Shown here: positions 59,231-64,000 of the stretch, piece by piece
Position numbering within the stretch: position 1 is the stretch's first letter
Layout: every line of letters begins with the position of its first letter
NCBI GenBank assembly: GCA_037962975.1
Contig: CM075669.1
Location: forward strand, 113,352,501-113,416,500
DNA length: 64,000 nt
Direction: 5' to 3'
From: Clitoria ternatea
Lineage: Eukaryota; Streptophyta; Magnoliopsida; Fabales; Fabaceae
Program-made: the position numbers and the translations under genes
The notes under the pieces: model-generated
Told to the model about the DNA's origin: nothing
The model's input: only the letters and a program-made list of their open reading frames with translations
The model's database searches: none

Positions 59231-61873
59231 TGTAACATCCCCGTTTTAAAATTTAGTGCTGAATAAAGAATGAACCATTAAGATTTGATTTTTTTTTAAC
59301 TAAGAAATAAATGTTAATTGCATTTAACTACTTAAGATTAAGCCATTAAAATAGTGGTGGTCAGGGGATGGGGTGGAGTGCACGTGACTGCTGGGCACGC
59401 ACTCTCCCATCCCACTCTTCTTTTACTGTGCGCATGCACATATGTATATATATAAGCGTGAGCCTTGGTGATAAACGCACTGACTCTTTCTTCAGACTCC
59501 CTTCTCCGTCACTTCATTCTCTGCCTTTTCTCTTCGTCTTCATCTTTCTTCTTCTTCCATCTTACTCTTCGCTCCTGGAGATCTTGATTCCAGTACTGAA
59601 GAACAGACTACACTCCATCCCAGAATCAGGAGCAGAATACGACAAAACCAAGGAAGACCGGACGAACCAGGAGAAGGACATCGGACCCAACAACAAGAAC
59701 GGAAAAGGTTTCTGAGGATTCTTCTAAAGGTAGGGGGCGCTTGCATGTCGAATGCATGGTCTAAGAACGGTACCGGATGAATGTACTGCTGAGTGCGGGT
59801 GTGTGTGTGTGTGTGCATGTTTTTATAATCATTAGAACTGATGCTGTGCATGTGTGCATGTATTCACAATTACTAAAACTGAAGCATGATTTGAGATTCT
59901 GATAGTGATTTTCGTGGTGATGGCGTAGTCTGCTCGTGGATGATAATGATGATCTATTTTGTTGTCACTATGAAAAGTATGTATGTGCATGTTCTTATTC
60001 GGATTGCTCAATGTTGTTAGTCTGATGACCGATTGTAACATGCGCTGGTGTGACTGACTGAATGATGACGAGCAGTGGAGGATATTCGTTCTTGCTTAAT
60101 GACTATGGTAATGTGTTCATGGTGCGATGATGTGTAATAATGAATGTGTTAGTTGCATGAGTAAGAGTGGGGTGACCCATGGAAGGTCAAGAACCCCAAG
60201 GGAAATGACTTCCAGTTACCAACCCTGGCTAGATCCCAATAGAGCTCGTGGTAGCCGTTGGAGCTAGAGAAGTGAGTCTCGAGACGCCGTGGGGGGCCGG
60301 TGCCACCTGGTAAGAGCTGAGGGACGAGGGGCCAAAAGAAAAAGGGGGCTGTAACTGAGAGTCTTTTCCCGAGTCGGATCCGCAGGCATGCATATAGAAA
60401 TAAGGCTGATTGTGGTGATGTATAAATCTATGTATGTGCATGTGTATGGTTTTGAATGCATGAATATATATTTAGATGTGGAACAAACTCTGTGAATTAT
60501 GTGTGTCATGAATGTTGTTTGAATTGTATGAATTTGGTTGCTTGAGAAAGGTTGAATGATAGCAGGAGCGTGTACTGACGCTGATACCGAGTCTGTGAGT
60601 ATCATTTTACATGTAAAAGCTCACCCCTGCAGTGGCCATTTTCAGTGAATGTCTCTCGTGAGGAGAATCAGAAGCAGAGCTGGAATGCTGGGCGGAGTGC
60701 TGATGCATTTCGAAGGTTTAATTAAGGCGTTGTTAGATGAAGCCCGGACTGGCTCATACCGGATACTAATGTTTTGGGGATAAATAGAACTTTACGGGCA
60801 AGGAGAAGTCCAATTTTGTATTGTAAATATTGACGTGCACTTTCATGTATATATATAGATGTATGGTTTTGGTGTGTGTGATGCTAGGTGCTGCCTTGTT
60901 TTATAATTGTGCTTTAATAGATACGCAGGGACAGTATAATTGAGCAGGCTATAGCCAAGTCAGAGTAAATTGAGAGTTGTCTTAGGAAAACTTATGTCGG
61001 ATACGTTGGGCGGAGTCGTACCCCGCCCGAAGTGTGGGAGCAATTCGCCCAAGCGCGAGGACTCACGCTGAAGCGAGTAATTACCAGAGCGAGATATCGA
61101 CCATTATCTTTTCCTATCCGTTGCGATACTGACGTAATCCGGACCCCGGTGTTGAACCCCGGATTTGGGCATTATGGCTAAGTCCGCCCAGGCGTTGTCA
61201 TAATTAGTTGAGCTGGGTGGAATAGGTTCAGATCCCTCTTTTCTCCACAACCTACTAACGTATATGTACCCTGTAACTTCCCATTTTTCGGAGTGAAAGG
61301 CGAGTGTGAGGATTTACTTAGTGAACCCTTGTCCATACCCGATGGAGGAAATTACCTTGTAGTTGTGTTAAAAAGGCGTTATGTAGATTTCGTTTAGGCG
61401 GCGTCATACCTCACCCAAGTAACTAGGATAGCCCGCCCAAGATAAATATACCCCGCCTAGCCAAGTAGGATGATTCTATCTTCGCCTTTCCACCAAATGC
61501 TAAGCGTGTGAATGTATTAACATAATTCCCTTATTTATTCCTCCTGTTGAGTGACCAGTATTTCTTGAAGGGAAGCCTCAGTGCGAAATCTCCTCTATCC
61601 GCTGCCGTATTACCATACTCCGCCTGGACGGTGTAAGACCCCGTCTGAGCGAATAAACGGTGTTGTGCAATCCGCCCTAGTGTTGGTGCGTTACGATAAA
61701 CCCATCGAGCCGACCTCAGTTTTTAGCTTCCCTGTAGGTTGCTTTATGCGCGTAAATGTTCTTAGTTTTCCCCATTGCCTGCTCCCTTCTACATCAAATG
61801 TTACGTGACTGTTTTTGTGAAAAATTTTCTCATATTTTGGGATTTATTAGTTGCAAATAATTAGGGTGTTACA
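59231..61873 (+). repeat. 3' LTR of chromovirus B
   Basis: 2643 bp. It differs from the 5' LTR by one extra GT in the dinucleotide run near 59800-59816 and by single-base transitions near 60934, 60940, 60976, 61090, 61109 and 61640. Confidence 0.95.
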
Positions 61874-61878
61874 CATGA

Positions 61879-62482
61879 GGGTGTAGGGATTCATGGTTAT
61901 GCAAATTCCTACTTGTGTACTTATTTTCGCAGGAGCCATAAGGGTGTAGGGATTCATGGTTATGCAAATTCCTACTGGTGTCTCTATGAGACTTTTTACT
62001 GCAGTATTCCCACCAAACCAAAATGGATGCAGCATGACATCATTTGACTAAGTTAAAGATTTATTAAATATAAATGAATTTGTTTGGCATATTCATCATA
62101 TGATTATGGTTTGTTGATTGTGTTTGTGCAATTTTACCTATTTTATATTTATTCTATATTTTGTCTCACTCTTACATTAATTTTTACAGTGCATGCTACA
62201 CAAAATAATGAGTGATGCCATGAATGAAGCTTTTATGAATTATTGCTTGGACTTTGGTTTCATTTAAATTTAATGGGTTGTAATAATATTATGAACCATG
62301 TACTGTAATCTTCTCTATCATTTCCGCTATATAAATGTTTTATGATTTAATTATTCACGACTACTATGCATGATAATATTCCACATTTATCAACTTTTAC
62401 GTGACTTCAGAATTTAAATTACAAATTTTAAAAATGATTCTTTAAACGTGAAAAATTTGTTCCAAAATTTTGGAGCGTCACA
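61879..62482 (+). mobile_element. Element D, remainder of its 5' LTR
   Basis: After the catga duplication the 63-bp repeat of D continues (copies at 61874 and 61937). The LTR then runs AT-rich to gagcgtcaca at 62482. Confidence 0.75.
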
Positions 62483-62486
62483 TTGG

Positions 62487-62498
62487 TGGTATCAGAGC
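62487..62498 (+). other. Primer-binding site of element D (tRNA-iMet)
   Basis: tggtatcagagc, four bases after the LTR end gcgtcaca. Confidence 0.88.
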
Positions 62499-62731
62499 AT
62501 TTTCAAAAATTCAGGGCCAATTGCTATGACATGTATGGTTTCCTTGATAAGCTACATGTATTGTTTCTTTGAATTGTTTGTTACTTGCTTGATAATATGT
62601 TAAGTATGTGCTATATGACTTGTTGCTTAACTGATAAGTTATGAAATACTTATAATTATGTTATAATCTTATAATTATATACGATATATATTTTTCCATA
62701 GAATTAGTATAAACCAAACTACGAATGTAGG

Positions 62732-62875
62732 ATGGCAAGAAACAATAACGACGCTATGGCAGCCACTTTCAACCGCTTGGTTGAGGCCATAGAGAGGCAA
62801 AATCAACCAAGAAGTGCTGGAGGACTTTACGGATTAGATCACTTCCTAAAAAGGAAGCCATCACAGTTCAAATGA
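62732..62875 (+). pseudogene. Element D gag, first 48 codons, cut by element E
   Basis: The ATG at 62732, one base after an acceptor-like gaatgtag, opens a gag N-terminus (MARNNNDAMAATFNRLVEAI..., LDHFLKRKPSQFK). It is clearly related to the A/B gag start (ATAFQRFADVFER, DRFLKRKPSEF). Element E follows at 62876, with probable duplication aatga (62871-62875). The rest of D lies outside the window. Confidence 0.8.
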
Positions 62876-64000
62876 TGTAACATCCCGATTTAAAAATTAA
62901 GTATCGAATGAGATTTAGTCACTAAACAAAAAAATAATTACACAGCATGAAATACTCATTAATTGTGATTAAATTTAACTTAAGAATTAATGGCTGATTG
63001 ATGGTAACTAGTGTGCGTGACATGAGTGGAGCTGCTGCTTCACGTTCTCCCATCCCACTTCTTTCGTTTCTTGGGTGCATATATATTCTGGACCACTGCT
63101 GTTTATTTCATTCCAATTCTTCCAGACTCCTCTCTTCGTTCTCTTCTCTTCTTCTTCTTCGTTCTTCTTCTTCCCCCTATTCTCCATTCGTAAGCTCGCA
63201 ACAGTGGTGTTACAAAGGATTCGGAGTTCTCTTCGTTAGTGAAGGACGATCGTCGAAGTGGAAGAGGAATAGCTTCTTGTTCCCAAGCTGAGTAACAAGG
63301 TGCGATTGTGTTCGAAGAAGACTGAGCGAGTGACAGTGGTGAACGAAGCAAGCAGGACAACGAACAGACGCTGAAACAGAGGAACTTCTTGGGATCTCTT
63401 TAGTTGGTAGGGGGTATCTTATATCTTAAATGCATGGGTTATGGACTGGTTTCGGGTGTTAACGATTGTTGTTTCTGTGTCTCGATTGATGTGTTGTGTT
63501 TGCAGAACATGTGATACCCGGATGTATGATGATTAGGTGTTGAGTGATGCATGTCCAGTTCCATCCATGAAATGCATGTTAATAATCTTGAGAGTATTGA
63601 ATGATTGCATGCAGAGAATATGCTAAAGTACTGTTGATGATTACTATATGATTTATGTGACGTGCAGGTTACCATGAATCTAAATGTTATCTGCATGTCA
63701 AGAAAGCTTTATTTATTGAGTTCTGATAATGTCTAATACTAATTGCATGTGATGCATGTAATGTTAAGTGAAAGGTTGTATATATGAACTCTGTGCTTGT
63801 GTGATCAATCCGCGTGTGGCGCATGGGATGCGTTAAATGCTGAGAGCATGTAGTGTGGGACACTACCATCGGTTATTAAAAGCATGGGATGTTGTTAAAT
63901 CCTTGAGTGGGACTTAAGGTAGCCTATTGAGTGGGACTCAGGGCTGCCCGTGACACCGTCGTTGACGCTGAGAGTGTTGGTGTCACATGTGAGGGGAAAC
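62876..64000 (+). mobile_element. Ty3 element E, 5' portion of an LTR running past the window end
   Basis: tgtaacatcccgattt at 62876. The U3 is like C (cgaatgagatt.agtcactaaac.., gctgctgcttcacgtt.tcccatcccacttc). TATA-like catatatatt at 63079. Donor-like gttg/gtaggggg at 63406-63407. From there on the sequence matches LTR A instead (tatcttaaatgcatgggttatg, gtgtgggacactacc, ccttgagtgggact, gacgctgagagtgttggtgtcac). The LTR is truncated by the window end. Confidence 0.8.

Larger units (their letters stand above)
51836..61873 (+). mobile_element. Ty3/gypsy chromovirus B (Tekay/Del-like), complete and apparently intact
   Basis: 10,038 bp flanked by catga (51831-51835 and 61874-61878). 5' LTR 51836-54476 (2641 bp), 3' LTR 59231-61873 (2643 bp). 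By eye they differ at six transitions plus one GT unit (about 0.2%), suggesting insertion on the order of 0.1 My ago at 1.3e-8 per site per year. Primer site, intact gag-pol and purine tract are all present. B is inserted into the LTR of D, at the start of one copy of a 63-bp tandem repeat. Confidence 0.96.

Overview
This window is plant nuclear heterochromatin. I find no host gene, rRNA or tRNA gene in it. Nearly all of it is explained by transposable elements inserted into one another: Ty3/gypsy LTR retrotransposons with chromodomains, one Athila-type Ty3 element with an env-like region, two CACTA DNA transposons, and a remnant of a plant-mobile-domain/Mutator-like element. The LTR families (TGTAACA...TGTTACA ends, initiator-Met primer sites, AT-rich background) look most like those of a legume, possibly of the Vigna/Phaseolus group. 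That is recognition, not proof.

Layout. 1-4375: AT-rich sequence with a broken plant mobile domain (+) and the C-terminal zinc knuckle of a Mutator-like transposase (-). 4376-7039: an old minus-oriented LTR (H), cut by CACTA-1. CACTA-1 starts at 7040 and runs to at least 41435. Its transposase lies at 34857-41435, and four insertions sit inside the element: Athila element G (9955-22411, TSD catat), chromovirus A (22806-33782, TSD cgtta), CACTA-2 (37003-40769, TSD cat, inside the transposase reading frame) and LTR element F (from 41436). Element C (from 45970) interrupts F. Element D (from 48706) interrupts the leader of C. Element B (51836-61873, TSD catga) sits in the LTR of D, and element E (62876 to the window end) sits in the gag of D. 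This gives a nest at least five insertions deep, with four boundaries proven by perfect target-site duplications.

Activity. B is complete: nearly identical 2.64-kb LTRs (about 6 substitutions by eye), tRNA-Met primer site, one uninterrupted 1476-codon gag-pol with all catalytic residues, polypurine tract and chromodomain. It is the one element here that looks recently and possibly still active. A is its sister copy, stopped by four nonsense codons that are all C:G to T:A changes. G is dead, and several of its catalytic aspartates have become asparagine.

Pattern worth attention. Each LTR family here carries a cluster of its own short palindrome (CGCCYRRGCG or TCGCTCAAGCGA types, TAATCGATTA, GCGTATGTACGC). 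In the chromovirus-type LTRs (A, B, C, D, F) the cluster lies downstream of a strong splice-donor-like site in the leader. Where gag is visible (A, B, D) an acceptor-like AG stands 1-8 bases before the gag ATG. This suggests a spliced-out leader intron holding the primer site and the palindromes, arranged like retroviral packaging/dimerisation signals. The LTRs are also mosaics of exchangeable modules.
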